Shown: positions 47,786 through 57,331 of the stretch, in pieces
Layout: each line of letters starts with the position of its first letter
Numbering within the stretch: the stretch's first letter is position 1
The notes under the pieces: generated by a model
The model's database searches: none
What the model was told of the DNA's origin: nothing
Seen by the model: only the letters and a program-made list of their open reading frames with translations
Assembly (NCBI RefSeq): GCF_004364315.1
Contig: NZ_SOBR01000002.1
Span: 186,001 to 250,000, forward strand
Source of the DNA: Chromohalobacter marismortui
GTDB lineage: Bacteria > Pseudomonadota > Gammaproteobacteria > Pseudomonadales > Halomonadaceae
Direction: 5' to 3'
DNA: 64,000 nt
Position numbers and translations under genes: made by a program

Positions 47786-50206
47786 TTAGAAGCGCGTCGC
47801 CTGATAACCGGGGATCGCTTCCTCGAAGTAGCTGTCGGCGCCCTGGCCAATGCCGCCCAACCCCTTGAACACGAAGCGCAAGAAGACGCCACGGTTCGTG
47901 TAGTCGTCTGCGATGGTATTGGCGGTGTCGTTATCCTCGATCCATTTACGCCAGACGAGCTGTACCGCCGCACAGCAGTCATTGAACTGCACGCCCGCCA
48001 ACTCTTCCAGGGCACGGTCGTTGGTGTTGTCATACAAGAAGCGGCCAATCAGGTCCAGGCTCGGCAGCGCCTGATACGCGAAGGACACATCATAGTCCTC
48101 ACGGTTGTAGCCCAGGCGATCCTCGGCGTCGTCCGCCGGCTCGAATCCTTCGACTTGCCAAGTGTACCCCAGGTTCAACACATGGCCGGCGGGATCCCGG
48201 TATTGCAAATACGCCGAGGCTTTCTCGGTCATGCTGCGGTCGGGATCGTAGAACCAGGTATACCGGCTTCGCCAGCGCTCGCTCATCTGCCATTCCAGTT
48301 GAGTAATGACCGGCGAGCGGTCGCGTGTGGCGTCATACCAGTCCTGATAGTTCAACTCGCGATCCGGGAGGGTGTCGGGATTGCCGTTCATATCGATGTT
48401 GCGATTGGAAAAGTAACTGCTCTGTCCCACCGATAGAGACAACCGCTCGCGCCCCGTCTCGTCTTCCAGAAAGCGCGTGGACGCGCCATAGGATAGCTTG
48501 TTGACATCCCCCAGACGATCGGCGCCGGTGAACCTGTAAGGTGACCATAACTGCCCCCAGGACACGGCCCGTTCGCTGGTGTCGAAGTCAGGAAAACCGG
48601 TCTGGTCACGCTCAGGCACGTACGCATAATAGAGCCGTGGTTCCAGTGTCTGACGCCAATCATTACCAAACAATGTGGTCTCGCGCTCGAAGATCAGCCC
48701 CGAGTCCACCGACAGAACCGGCGCCGTCAGCGACGGGTTTTCATCGCGGTCGGTTTGCCGGTTGCCGTAGTCGAGCTCATAGCTCGTTTGCCAGAGCTGG
48801 GCGCGTGGCTCGAAGAAGCCCCAGCTGGGGCTGGTGCGCCACCCCAGCGCCGGCGCCAAGTGCACGCGAGAGCCGGTCGCCGCCTCGCGCAGAGGCACTT
48901 CCTGCTCGTCGACGTCCCGCCAGAAGTAGGTCACGTTGGAGTTCCACTCCTGATAGAAGCCACTGTCCTGTCGCCAGCGCGCATCGGCGGTCAGACTGGG
49001 CAGACGGTAGAACGGCTTGTCATTCTCGGCGAGCGGGTAGTCGAGTTTCTGATAACCTTGAGCACGGGCATCCAGCCGCCAGGTATCGCCCCGGTAAGTC
49101 GTGCGTGCCAGACGCAGCAAATGATCGGTATCCTGCTCGGCAAAATTACGCCCGAAATCATCGAAGTAACGGCCATCGCTCGCCGCCCCGTAGGCCAGCT
49201 GGTAATCCAGGCGCGGCGAAAAACGTCCCGCGTGTCGATAATCGATGTACCAACGCGATTCACCCTCGAAGGCATCGTCGGGATCATTCGGATTGTCGCT
49301 TGCCCCGCCGCGGTCACTGGCCAGGTACGCCCCCTCGAGGGTGCCCTGGTCGCTACCGAATAGATAACGGAACTCACCGCCCAACATGGCGCCATGCTCA
49401 CTCATCCAGCGCGGCGAGAGGGTGGCATCGTAATTGGGGGCCAGGTTGAGATAGTAAGGCTGCGTATAGTCCAGTCCAGCACTCGAAAAACCGAGCGTCG
49501 GCCATAGAAAGCCACTCTGGCGACGATCATCGATGGGAAAGCGTAACCATGGCCAGTAGAAGACCGGCACATCGCCCATCTCCAGGCGCGCATGGGTCGC
49601 CGTACCAAAGCCTTCGGCACGGTTCAGCGTCACGTCGCTACCCACCATGCGCCACAAGCCGTTGCCTGGCTCACAGGTGGTGAAGCTGGCTTCTTCGAGA
49701 CGGTAGCGGCCATCCGGCAAGCGCCGCAGTTCGACGGCATCGCCGCGCACGCGCTGGTCGTGGATCACATAGTGCGCCCTGTTGACGTGTGCGGCGTCAC
49801 TCTCCAGCGACATGCTCGCGTCGCCGCCCCGCACTAGCAAGCCAGGATAACGAACCGCCGTCGGGCCTTCGGCGAACGCCCGATCACGCGCCGCGTTGAC
49901 ACGTACACGCGGCGCTTCGAGCTGGGTATCATCACGCCGCAGTACCACTTCGCCGGACAGGATGGTGGCCCCGCCATCGCCATAGGCAGCGGTGGCGGAA
50001 ACACTACGAACTTGCCGGGGAGTGTCACCGGCGGACAACTGATAGCCCGGCTCAATGTAGCGCCCACTGCAAAGTGCGCCATTCGGCGCTTGGTCGCCCC
50101 AGGGTTGCCAATCGAGCTGCTGCGCAGGCAGGGGCGCGGGAGGCGCCGCGTGGGCAGCGCTTACCATCAAGCCTGAGAGGGCAGTCCAGAAGAGTCGCTT
50201 GCCCAT
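47786..50206 (-). CDS. lptD: LPS assembly outer-membrane protein LptD
   Basis: Forms the beta-barrel of the LPS translocon with the lipoprotein LptE. The 806-residue protein has a signal peptide (cut near AHA-A), an N-terminal OstA-type jellyroll (SATAAYGDGGATILSGEVVL) and a large barrel ending in Phe (GYQATRF), as in outer-membrane proteins. Cysteines occur at residue 46, in FTTCEPGNG, and as an adjacent pair in FNDCCAAVQ. This is the pattern used for the inter-domain disulfides in E. coli LptD. Its chaperone gene surA follows directly. Confidence 0.96.
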   Translation of the reverse strand: MGKRLFWTALSGLMVSAAHAAPPAPLPAQQLDWQPWGDQAPNGALCSGRYIEPGYQLSAGDTPRQVRSVSATAAYGDGGATILSGEVVLRRDDTQLEAPRVRVNAARDRAFAEGPTAVRYPGLLVRGGDASMSLESDAAHVNRAHYVIHDQRVRGDAVELRRLPDGRYRLEEASFTTCEPGNGLWRMVGSDVTLNRAEGFGTATHARLEMGDVPVFYWPWLRFPIDDRRQSGFLWPTLGFSSAGLDYTQPYYLNLAPNYDATLSPRWMSEHGAMLGGEFRYLFGSDQGTLEGAYLASDRGGASDNPNDPDDAFEGESRWYIDYRHAGRFSPRLDYQLAYGAASDGRYFDDFGRNFAEQDTDHLLRLARTTYRGDTWRLDARAQGYQKLDYPLAENDKPFYRLPSLTADARWRQDSGFYQEWNSNVTYFWRDVDEQEVPLREAATGSRVHLAPALGWRTSPSWGFFEPRAQLWQTSYELDYGNRQTDRDENPSLTAPVLSVDSGLIFERETTLFGNDWRQTLEPRLYYAYVPERDQTGFPDFDTSERAVSWGQLWSPYRFTGADRLGDVNKLSYGASTRFLEDETGRERLSLSVGQSSYFSNRNIDMNGNPDTLPDRELNYQDWYDATRDRSPVITQLEWQMSERWRSRYTWFYDPDRSMTEKASAYLQYRDPAGHVLNLGYTWQVEGFEPADDAEDRLGYNREDYDVSFAYQALPSLDLIGRFLYDNTNDRALEELAGVQFNDCCAAVQLVWRKWIEDNDTANTIADDYTNRGVFLRFVFKGLGGIGQGADSYFEEAIPGYQATRF

Positions 50207-50238
50207 GGTCCTCTGTGTCCTTGCCGAGTGGAATCGGT

Positions 50239-50244
50239 ATTATA
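50239..50244 (-). promoter_or_regulatory. -10 element upstream of lptD
   Basis: A perfect TATAAT on the minus strand, 33 bases before the lptD ATG, would give a leader of about 26 bases. No good -35 lies 17 bases further; an extended or activator-dependent promoter is possible. No sigma-E consensus was seen. Confidence 0.4.
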
Positions 50245-50426
50245 CAGCCCCTGTCGCGTGCGTCTGCCTCGCAAGGGCGCGTTAGATGAGTAACGTGGCA
50301 CGACGATACTACGCAACGCCTCGATCGTCAGCGATACGCAACAAGACAATGGACGTGCCAGGGAGTTGTCGACCAGCATGCTGCGGCGAACCAGGCCCGT
50401 CAACACGCAACCCACGAGGAGCCCGC

Positions 50427-51461
50427 ATGAACCAGCGCGCGGAGACCCTTCAACGCTGGATCGCCCAGCAACACGACCTGCCCCTCGGCGACTGCCGCCT
50501 GGAGCAAGTCGCCGGCGATGCCAGCTTCCGCCAGTATTACCGCTTGCACCTGCCCGATGGCACCCCACGGGTGCTCATGGATGCGCCGCCCGAGCACGAG
50601 AACAACCAGGCGTTCGTGGCTATTGCACGTGACTGGCGTGCGGCCGGACTTCCCATGCCCACGCTGTATGCCATGGACCTGGCGGCCGGTTTCGTCGAAC
50701 TCGAGGATCTCGGCGACGACGTCATGCATCACCATCTGACGACCGAGGCAGCGGCCAGTGCCTGGTTCGAGCGCGCCCTGCAACTGCTCGAACGCGTGCA
50801 GCGCCTGGCGCCGAGCTCGACCTTGCCCGCCTACGACCGCGCTCTACTAGCGCGCGAACTGGACCTGTTTCCAGACTGGTGCCTGTCGCGCCTGCTCGAG
50901 ATTCCCGCACCGCCCGCATGGCCCATGCTGCGCGAGGCACTCATCGACAACGCCATCACCCAGCCCCAGGTCGCTGTCCATCGCGACTTCGATGCCATGA
51001 ACCTGATGGTGCGCGATGACACGCTATGGCTGATCGACTTTCAGGACGCGGTACAAGGCCCCCTCAGCTACGATCTCGTCTCGCTGTTGCGGGGGCGCTA
51101 TCGGCTGTGGTCGCGCGAGTGCATGGACGCCTTTATCGGCACGTTTCACCAGCGGGCACAAGCCGATGGCCGACTTCCCGCCGACAGCGATGTCGCTACT
51201 TTCGTGTGCCAAGCGGAAGCCATGGGCGTGCAACGCTCGCTCAAGGTGCTGGGGATCTTCTGCCGATTGGCACTGCGCGATGCCAAGCCCCGCTATCTGG
51301 AGCGCCTGCCGCACTTCCTCGCGCATTTGCGGCAAGGGCTCGCGGCACTGCCGGCGCACGGCGAATTCCTCACCTGGATAGATACCGCCTTCATCCCCGC
51401 GTTGTGTCGTGAACTCGACCGCCGGGGCATCGCCCACTCCTTGCAAGCGAGCGCTTCATGA
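50427..51461 (+). CDS. amgK: Sugar kinase AmgK (anomeric MurNAc/GlcNAc kinase) family
   Basis: Aminoglycoside-phosphotransferase-fold kinase of 344 residues. In Pseudomonas, AmgK phosphorylates MurNAc at the anomeric carbon in a MurQ-independent peptidoglycan recycling path. The motifs are DASFRQYYRL near the N terminus, the catalytic VHRDFDAMNLMV and the metal site LIDFQDAVQGPLSYDLVSLL. GAGGAG lies 6 bases before the ATG at 50427; the longer frame upstream has no support. The partner nucleotidyltransferase gene overlaps its stop, and lptD diverges, the same layout as in pseudomonads. Confidence 0.9.
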   Translation: MNQRAETLQRWIAQQHDLPLGDCRLEQVAGDASFRQYYRLHLPDGTPRVLMDAPPEHENNQAFVAIARDWRAAGLPMPTLYAMDLAAGFVELEDLGDDVMHHHLTTEAAASAWFERALQLLERVQRLAPSSTLPAYDRALLARELDLFPDWCLSRLLEIPAPPAWPMLREALIDNAITQPQVAVHRDFDAMNLMVRDDTLWLIDFQDAVQGPLSYDLVSLLRGRYRLWSRECMDAFIGTFHQRAQADGRLPADSDVATFVCQAEAMGVQRSLKVLGIFCRLALRDAKPRYLERLPHFLAHLRQGLAALPAHGEFLTWIDTAFIPALCRELDRRGIAHSLQASAS

Positions 51462-52126
51462 AGGCCATGATACTTGCCGCCGGACTGGGGACGCGGATGC
51501 GCCCCCTCACCGACCATTGCCCCAAACCGCTGCTGCCGATCGCAGGCAAGCCACTGATCGAGCATCACCTGGAGCGTCTGGCGGCGGCCGGCGTCACCGA
51601 TATCGTGATCAACGTCAGCTACCGCGCCGAGCAGATCGTCGAGGCACTCGGCGACGGCCAACGTTTCGGCGTATCGCTCGTCTTCAGCCACGAAACGACG
51701 CCCCTCGAGACGGCAGGCGGCCTGCGCCACGCATTGCCCTTGCTGGGCGAGGCTCCCTTTCTCGTCATCAATGGCGATGTCTGGTGCGATATCCCTCTGG
51801 CGACGCTTCCCGGCCTTGGCGACGACCTCGCCCACCTGATCCTGGTCGACAATCCCGACCATCACGCCGAGGGCGACTTTGCCCTCGACGATGCAGGACG
51901 CGTGCGGCTCGACAGCACGCCCCGGCTGACCTACGCGGGGCTGGCGATACTCGCCCCCGCGCTGGTCGCCGGATTGCCGGACGACGTCCCGGCAAAGCTG
52001 GCGCCCCTGCTACGCGAGGCCATCGCAGCGGGGCATGTGAGTGGCACCCATCATCGCGGCGGCTGGGTGGATGTGGGCACCCCCGAACGCCTCGCCGCAT
52101 TGGACGCCCACCTGCGCGGCATTTGA
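51458..52126 (+). CDS. murU: MurNAc-1-phosphate uridylyltransferase MurU
   Basis: Predicted to turn MurNAc-1-phosphate and UTP into UDP-MurNAc, bypassing MurA/MurB and hence fosfomycin-sensitive de novo synthesis. The 222-residue protein is a short nucleotidyltransferase with the signature MILAAGLGTRMRPLT, KPLLPIAGKPLIEH and the metal site in INGDVW. It overlaps amgK by four bases (ATGA), and the pairing supports this role over generic sugar-nucleotide synthesis. Confidence 0.9.
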   Translation: MKAMILAAGLGTRMRPLTDHCPKPLLPIAGKPLIEHHLERLAAAGVTDIVINVSYRAEQIVEALGDGQRFGVSLVFSHETTPLETAGGLRHALPLLGEAPFLVINGDVWCDIPLATLPGLGDDLAHLILVDNPDHHAEGDFALDDAGRVRLDSTPRLTYAGLAILAPALVAGLPDDVPAKLAPLLREAIAAGHVSGTHHRGGWVDVGTPERLAALDAHLRGI

Positions 52127-52266
52127 GATTGGCTCCTGACATCCCCACATTGAACCGACGCCCCTACGGAAAGGCGACACAAACATGCCAACCCCGTTAC
52201 CATGCATCCTTTCGAGGCCACGCCTCAGGCGCACGGCACATGCAGACAGATGAGGAATCCCAGCCC

Positions 52267-52686
52267 ATGAAAGCCAGCATCAAATGGACCGACGGTCGCC
52301 AATTCGTCGCCGAGGCCGGCAGTGGACACAGCGTCGTGATCGACGGCAACCCGGAAAACGGCGGTCGCAATACCGGCCCCCGCCCCATGGAAATGATGCT
52401 CATGGGCCTCGGCGGCTGCACCTCGTTCGATGTCATGCAGATCCTCGACAAGTCCCGGGCGCCGGTAACGGACTGCGTGGCCAGCGTCGAGGCCGAGCGT
52501 GCCGAAGGCACACCCGCGGTGTTTACCAAGATTCACGTGCATTTCACGGTGACCGGCCACAGCCTCAAGGAAGCCCAGGTCAAGCGCGCCGTGGAGCTTT
52601 CCGCCGACAAGTATTGCAGCGCGTCCATCATGCTCGCGCGTGGCGGCGTCGAGATGACGCATTCCTACGAGATCGTCGACGCGTGA
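52267..52686 (+). CDS. OsmC family protein (YhfA-like)
   Basis: Cytoplasmic protein of 139 residues of the OsmC/Ohr superfamily, closest in pattern to E. coli YhfA. Conserved parts are MKASIKWTDG at the start, PRPMEMMLMGLGGCTSFDVMQIL with the first redox-type Cys, and AVELSADKYCSASIMLAR with the second. YhfA-type members have no firmly known substrate, whereas Ohr/OsmC relatives reduce organic peroxides. The start at 52267 aligns with YhfA; an ATG at 52240 would add nine residues. It lies upstream of speD on the same strand. Confidence 0.88.
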   Translation: MKASIKWTDGRQFVAEAGSGHSVVIDGNPENGGRNTGPRPMEMMLMGLGGCTSFDVMQILDKSRAPVTDCVASVEAERAEGTPAVFTKIHVHFTVTGHSLKEAQVKRAVELSADKYCSASIMLARGGVEMTHSYEIVDA

Positions 52687-52869
52687 CACGCCCACGCGGC
52701 GTGTGCGTGACGACATGAGCCGCATGGTGGCGCGAAAGAAATTGCACTCGACAGGTGCGCCGGTCACGGTGGATGTGCATAATACGCGCCTTCCTGCATA
52801 CGCTTCTGCTCGAGTTCCGGCGCCTGTTCGTCGGGTTCAGTACCAACCTGCCAATTGGGAGGCTCGGAC

Positions 52870-53664
52870 GTGACCGATAATCTCCGACTCCACGGGTTCA
52901 ACAACCTGACCAGCTCGCTGAGCTTCAACATCTACGACATCTGCTACGCCAAGACGGAACAGCAGCGCAAGGCGTACATCGATTACATCGACGAGCTTTA
53001 CAATGCCGAACGCCTGACGCAGATCCTCAAGGACGTCACCAACATCATCGGCGCGCACGTGCTCAATATATCGCGTCAGGATTACGAGCCGCACGGCGCC
53101 AGCGTGACCATCCTCATCGCTGAGCATGAGCTCGACGAACACGACCCGGAGCATATCGAACCGGGGCCAGGGCCGCTACCCGAAACCGTCGTCGGGCACC
53201 TCGACAAGAGCCACGTCACGGTGCATACCTACCCAGAATCGCACCCCGACAACGGCATCAGCACCTTTCGCCTGGATATCGACGTGTCGACCTGCGGCAT
53301 GATCAGCCCGCTCAAGGCACTGAATTATCTCATCCACAGTTTCGATTCCGATATCGTGACCACGGATTATCGCGTGCGCGGCTTCACCCGCGATGTCGAC
53401 GGCCGCAAGCTGTTCATCGACCACGACATCACCTCCATTCAGGATTACCTGGCGGAGGACACCAAGCGCGCCTACCAGATGGTCGACGTCAACGTCTATC
53501 AGGAAAACATGTTTCATACCAAGATGTTGCTGAAAGACTTCGAACTCGATAACTACCTGTTTGGCAGCACACGCCGCGACCTCACTTTCGAAGAGGCCCG
53601 CAACATCGAAGACCGACTGCGCAAGGAAATGCTGGAAATCTTCTACTCGCGCAACCTCGACTGA
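52870..53664 (+). CDS. speD: S-adenosylmethionine decarboxylase proenzyme SpeD (GTG start)
   Basis: Makes decarboxylated SAM, the aminopropyl donor for spermidine. The protein is the long E. coli type (264 residues). [17 protein letters not shown] contains the self-cleavage site between Lys113 and Ser114, where Ser becomes the pyruvoyl cofactor. [19 protein letters not shown] and [17 protein letters not shown] are conserved. The start is a GTG at 52870 preceded by GGGAGG at 7 bases, which aligns exactly with E. coli SpeD; no ATG fits. Spermidine synthase (speE) is not in the window. Confidence 0.95.
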   Translation: MTDNLRLHGFNNLTSSLSFNIYDICYAKTEQQRKAYIDYIDELYNAERLTQILKDVTNIIGAHVLNISRQDYEPHGASVTILIAEHELDEHDPEHIEPGPGPLPETVVGHLDKSHVTVHTYPESHPDNGISTFRLDIDVSTCGMISPLKALNYLIHSFDSDIVTTDYRVRGFTRDVDGRKLFIDHDITSIQDYLAEDTKRAYQMVDVNVYQENMFHTKMLLKDFELDNYLFGSTRRDLTFEEARNIEDRLRKEMLEIFYSRNLD

Positions 53665-53710
53665 CCCACCACCTCGCGGCTGAGCGGCACAGCGCCCGTT
53701 GAAGACCGAA

Positions 53711-53742
53711 AGCCCCCTGCCGGTTAAAGCCGACAGGGGGCT
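53711..53742. terminator. Hairpin between speD and coq7
   Basis: AGCCCCCTG-N14-CAGGGGGCT, with inner CGG/CCG pairs, lies 46 bases after the speD stop and 44 before the convergent coq7 end. No clear T-run follows on either strand. It is a probable bidirectional terminator. Confidence 0.6.
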
Positions 53743-53786
53743 GTCTTGATGTTCCTTGCAGCTTCCGGCTTATCGCCAGAATGCGC

Positions 53787-54428
53787 TCATAACTGATAAA
53801 CCGATTTAGTCATCACCCTGGACATCAAGCGCATGCCCAGTTTGACCGGCATGGGAAAGCGCGCACCGCCCGCCTCCAGCGCCCAGCGTTCGTGATGCGC
53901 CTCGTCGGTGCGCATCTGCTCGAGCACCGCCCGCGAGCGGCGATCGCCCATCGGCAGCTTGTGCATGTGGTCGTCAAGATGCCGGCCGACCTGCTCTTCG
54001 GTGGCGGCCACGAACCCCAGGCTGATGTTGTCGCCCAACTTGCCGGCCAGCGCGCCCATGCCAAACGAGGCCGCATAGAAGGCAGGATTGAGATAGCTGG
54101 TCCGACCATCGAGCTCGCGCAAGCGTTCATCGCACCACGCGAGGTGGTCGATCTCTTCGGACGCCGCCTGCTCCATCTGAGCACGCGTCTCGTGCAGCTT
54201 GGCGGTGGCTCCCTGTCCCTGATAGAGCGCCTGGGCGCACACCTCACCGGTATGATTGATGCGCATCAGTCCTGCGGCATGACGGCGTTCGGCGTCGGTC
54301 ATCTCGGCATCCTGCGTCCCCACCGCAGGATTGGCACGCGACGCACTGGCGGCATGCGGCACGAGCGTACGCAGGATGGTATCGAACTGCTGGATCAGGT
54401 TGTCGGTGCGGGAAAGCTGACGCGACAT
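53787..54428 (-). CDS. coq7: Demethoxyubiquinone hydroxylase Coq7
   Basis: Di-iron monooxygenase that performs the last ring hydroxylation of ubiquinone synthesis (in place of UbiF in E. coli). The 213-residue length and the ligand set (GEVCAQALYQGQ, EEIDHLAWCDERL, EEQVGRHLDDH, DEAHHERWALEAG) match the ferritin-like Coq7 family of pseudomonads and relatives. GGAG lies 8 bases before the ATG at 54428; the longer frame upstream is rejected. It supplies quinone to the bo3 oxidase encoded earlier in the window. Confidence 0.95.
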   Translation of the reverse strand: MSRQLSRTDNLIQQFDTILRTLVPHAASASRANPAVGTQDAEMTDAERRHAAGLMRINHTGEVCAQALYQGQGATAKLHETRAQMEQAASEEIDHLAWCDERLRELDGRTSYLNPAFYAASFGMGALAGKLGDNISLGFVAATEEQVGRHLDDHMHKLPMGDRRSRAVLEQMRTDEAHHERWALEAGGARFPMPVKLGMRLMSRVMTKSVYQL

Positions 54429-54476
54429 GTGGAAGTCTCCATGCAACGAAGCGGAGTGTAAAAGCACGAGCATCGT

Positions 54477-54505
54477 AAAACCGGGCCGCTCGAGGAGCGA
54501 CCCGG
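54477..54505 (-). terminator. Intrinsic terminator of hinT
   Basis: On the minus strand an 11-bp stem (CCGGGTCGCTC with GAGCGGCCCGG, one T-G wobble) with a 3-base loop is followed by TTTTA. It lies between the HIT-family gene and coq7, so the two are transcribed separately. Confidence 0.75.
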
Positions 54506-54561
54506 CAGCATCGATGCGTCCATCGCTGGGAAGAAACGCGCAAGCCGCTGGCGCGTTACGG

Positions 54562-54903
54562 TCAGCCCGCTGGCCAAGTGAAGCGACGACCGCCCATCAA
54601 ATGCATATGCACATGATAGACCGACTGGCCGCCATGGTCATTGCAATTCATCACCACGCGATAACCGTCCTCGGCAAAACCGAGATCCCGCGCCAAGCGT
54701 GCGGCGGTATGCTGTAACCGCCCGACCAACGCCAGATCGCCCTCTTCGATATCGTTGAGCGTGGCGATGTGCTTCTTGGGGATGATCAAAATATGCGTGG
54801 GTGCCTGAGGGTTGACGTCGTGAAACGCCAACACGTGATCATCCTCGTAGGCGATATCCGGCTCGATATCGCCTTTCACCATCTTGCAGAACAGACAATC
54901 CAT
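54562..54903 (-). CDS. HIT-family purine nucleoside phosphoramidase (HinT type)
   Basis: Small cytoplasmic hydrolase of 113 residues cleaving P-N bonds of nucleoside phosphoramidates. The histidine triad is clear in VYHVHMHLMGGR. CLFCKMVKGDIE with its CxxC and HILIIPKKHIATLND are conserved in the HinT branch. GAGGAG precedes the ATG. The gene is downstream of the phosphoribulokinase gene with a 36-base gap and has its own terminator. Confidence 0.93.
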   Translation of the reverse strand: MDCLFCKMVKGDIEPDIAYEDDHVLAFHDVNPQAPTHILIIPKKHIATLNDIEEGDLALVGRLQHTAARLARDLGFAEDGYRVVMNCNDHGGQSVYHVHMHLMGGRRFTWPAG

Positions 54904-54939
54904 GAGCCTTTCTCCTCGCGTCGATGTAGAAATGACTGT

Positions 54940-55812
54940 CTAGCGGAAGCGACGCTGATCCAACAACTGCGTCACCAGCGGTGCCAGGATCAGATCCATG
55001 GCCAACGACATGCGTGCCCCCGGCACTACCAGCGTATGCGGACGCGTCATGAAAGAGTCGCGAATCATGGTCAGTAGATACGGAAAATCCACCACATGCG
55101 GATCGCGGAAGCGGATCACCACCATGGACTCGGCATCGGTGGGAATGTCCTGCACCTCGAAGGGGTTGGACGTATCCACCGTCGGCACACGCTGGAAGTT
55201 GATATGACTGCGCGAAAACTGCGGCTGAATGTAACGCACGTAATCGTGCATGCGACTCAGGATGGTATCGATCACCGACTCCTGAGAATGGCCGCGCAGA
55301 TTGGTATCGCGATGAATCTTCTGGATCCACTCGAGATTCATCGTCGGCGCCACGCCGACCAGCAGATCGACATGCTTGGCAATATCGTATTCGTGCGTGA
55401 CCAGACCGCCATGCAAGCCTTCGTAGAACAGCAGGTCGGTGCCGCCGGGCACCGGCTCCCACTCGGTGAACGTGCCGACCTGGTACCCAGCCTCGATATG
55501 CTGCTTGTCCTCGGCATGGATATAATGACGGTGCATGCCCATGCCCAGATCACCGTACTCTTGGAACAGGCCTTCGAGACGATCGAGCAGGTTGGCCTCC
55601 ACCGCGAAATGTGACAGTTCGGACTTGCGGTTGGGCTCTTCCTCGAAGATGCGTGCCAACTCATCGCGCGTGTAGCGGTGGAAAGCATCGCCGTCGACGA
55701 ACGCCGCATGAATGTCTTCACGCGCGAACATGCGCTCGAACGTCCGCTTGACGGTCGTGGTACCGGCACCCGAGGAGCCGGTCACCGCAATGATCGGGTA
55801 TTCACGCGACAT
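54940..55812 (-). CDS. Phosphoribulokinase (class I-type, orphan)
   Basis: P-loop kinase of 290 residues that would phosphorylate ribulose 5-phosphate to ribulose 1,5-bisphosphate. The Walker A is GSSGAGTTT (residues 12-20). DGDAFHRYTRDEL, FYEGLHGGLVTHEYDIAKHVDLLVGV and the HYIHAEDKQH region match proteobacterial PrkB proteins. No RuBisCO or other Calvin gene is present, and many heterotrophic gammaproteobacteria carry such an orphan copy with unclear function. It lies between purD and hinT on the same strand. Confidence 0.9.
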   Translation of the reverse strand: MSREYPIIAVTGSSGAGTTTVKRTFERMFAREDIHAAFVDGDAFHRYTRDELARIFEEEPNRKSELSHFAVEANLLDRLEGLFQEYGDLGMGMHRHYIHAEDKQHIEAGYQVGTFTEWEPVPGGTDLLFYEGLHGGLVTHEYDIAKHVDLLVGVAPTMNLEWIQKIHRDTNLRGHSQESVIDTILSRMHDYVRYIQPQFSRSHINFQRVPTVDTSNPFEVQDIPTDAESMVVIRFRDPHVVDFPYLLTMIRDSFMTRPHTLVVPGARMSLAMDLILAPLVTQLLDQRRFR

Positions 55813-55951
55813 GACGCATCTCTCCGGCTCGCGAAATTCTCATCACCCGGCACATGCTCGCCGCGCGGTCGGCTCTGCTCGATCGTACAGCTTTCATGTC
55901 GCGTTACCCTGCTCGTCGCTTATCGTTTGGTAGGGCGAGGCGTCGAACGTC

Positions 55952-57250
55952 TCATGCGCCGGCATCGCGCTCGCGCGCCACGGCAAGATGAGCGATGTCA
56001 CGGCGATACAACGCATCCGGCCAATCGATCGCTGCCACGCCTTCATAGGCATGCTCGCGCGCCACCGTGACACGTGCCCCCAGCGCCGTTACACATAGCA
56101 CGCGGCCACCGCTGGTCACGACTCGACCATCGTCGCGCAGGGCGGTCCCGGCGTGGAAGACCTTGCATCCCACGGCCTCGGCCCCGTCGAGGCCGTCGAT
56201 GACGTCCCCCTTGCGATACGCGTCGGGATAGCCGCCCGCCGCCATGACCACGCCCACTGCCGCGCGGGTGTCCCACTCGCATTGCTGGACCGCAAGCTGA
56301 CCACGAGTCGCCGCCAGACACAGCCCTACCAGGTCTGACTTCAAGCGCAGCAGAATCGGCTGGGTTTCCGGATCACCGAAGCGGCAGTTGTACTCGATCA
56401 CCTTGGGCGCGCCTTGCGGTGAGATCATCAGCCCTGCATACAAGAAGCCGGTATAGGGGCGCCCTTCGATCGCCATGCCGTGCACGGTGGGCAGGATGAC
56501 CTCCCGCATGATGCGCTGCTCGACTGCCGGCGTCACCACGGGTGCCGGCGAATAGGCCCCCATACCGCCGGTATTGGGGCCGGTATCGCCATCGCCGGCA
56601 CGCTTGTGGTCCTGGCTGGTGGCCATCGGCAACACATCCTCGCCATCCACCATGACGATGAAGCTGGCTTCCTCGCCTTCCAGAAACTCTTCGATCACCA
56701 CCCGCGCGCCGGCATCACCGAAGGCATTGCCAGCCAGGATATCGCGTACCGCCGCGTCGGCTTCTTCCAGCGTCATGGCGACGATCACCCCTTTGCCGGC
56801 GGCAAGGCCATCGGCCTTGACGACGATCGGCGCCCCCTGTTCGCGCACATAGGCCAGCGCCGGCTCGACGTCGCTGAAGGTAGCGTAGGCCGCAGTGGGA
56901 ATCGCATGCCGAGCAAGAAAGTCCTTGGCGAAGGCCTTGGAGCCCTCCAACTGGGCGGCGGCCTGGGTGGGACCGAAGACCGCCAATCCCGCCGCCTGGA
57001 AACGATCGACCACCCCCTCGACCAATGGCGCTTCGGGGCCGACGATGGTCAGCTCTATGCCGTTGTCACGCGCAAAGAGCTCCAAACCCACCAAATCGGT
57101 GGCGGCGATATCCACGTTGGTGAGCTTCGACTCGCGCGCCGTGCCGGCGTTCCCCGGCGCCACGAAGACAGCATCGACCTGTGGGGATTGGGCTGCCTTC
57201 CAGGCGAGTGCGTGCTCGCGGCCACCGCCGCCGATGATCAAAACCTTCAT
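55952..57250 (-). CDS. purD: Phosphoribosylamine-glycine ligase PurD
   Basis: Joins glycine to phosphoribosylamine in de novo purine synthesis. The 432-residue protein is an ATP-grasp enzyme: MKVLIIGGGGREHALAWK at the N terminus, APIVVKADGLAAGKGV in the ATP-binding lobe, and the family signature YNCRFGDPETQPIL with metal-binding acids. AAGG precedes the ATG by about 9 bases. purH, which often accompanies it, is not adjacent here; phaR is upstream and phosphoribulokinase downstream. Confidence 0.97.
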   Translation of the reverse strand: MKVLIIGGGGREHALAWKAAQSPQVDAVFVAPGNAGTARESKLTNVDIAATDLVGLELFARDNGIELTIVGPEAPLVEGVVDRFQAAGLAVFGPTQAAAQLEGSKAFAKDFLARHAIPTAAYATFSDVEPALAYVREQGAPIVVKADGLAAGKGVIVAMTLEEADAAVRDILAGNAFGDAGARVVIEEFLEGEEASFIVMVDGEDVLPMATSQDHKRAGDGDTGPNTGGMGAYSPAPVVTPAVEQRIMREVILPTVHGMAIEGRPYTGFLYAGLMISPQGAPKVIEYNCRFGDPETQPILLRLKSDLVGLCLAATRGQLAVQQCEWDTRAAVGVVMAAGGYPDAYRKGDVIDGLDGAEAVGCKVFHAGTALRDDGRVVTSGGRVLCVTALGARVTVAREHAYEGVAAIDWPDALYRRDIAHLAVARERDAGA

Positions 57251-57331
57251 CTGGATAAGACCTTATGAAACTATGACGAAAAAAGATCGACCCATTATGG
57301 CAGAAAGCATGCGCCACGACAGAGCCAGGCG

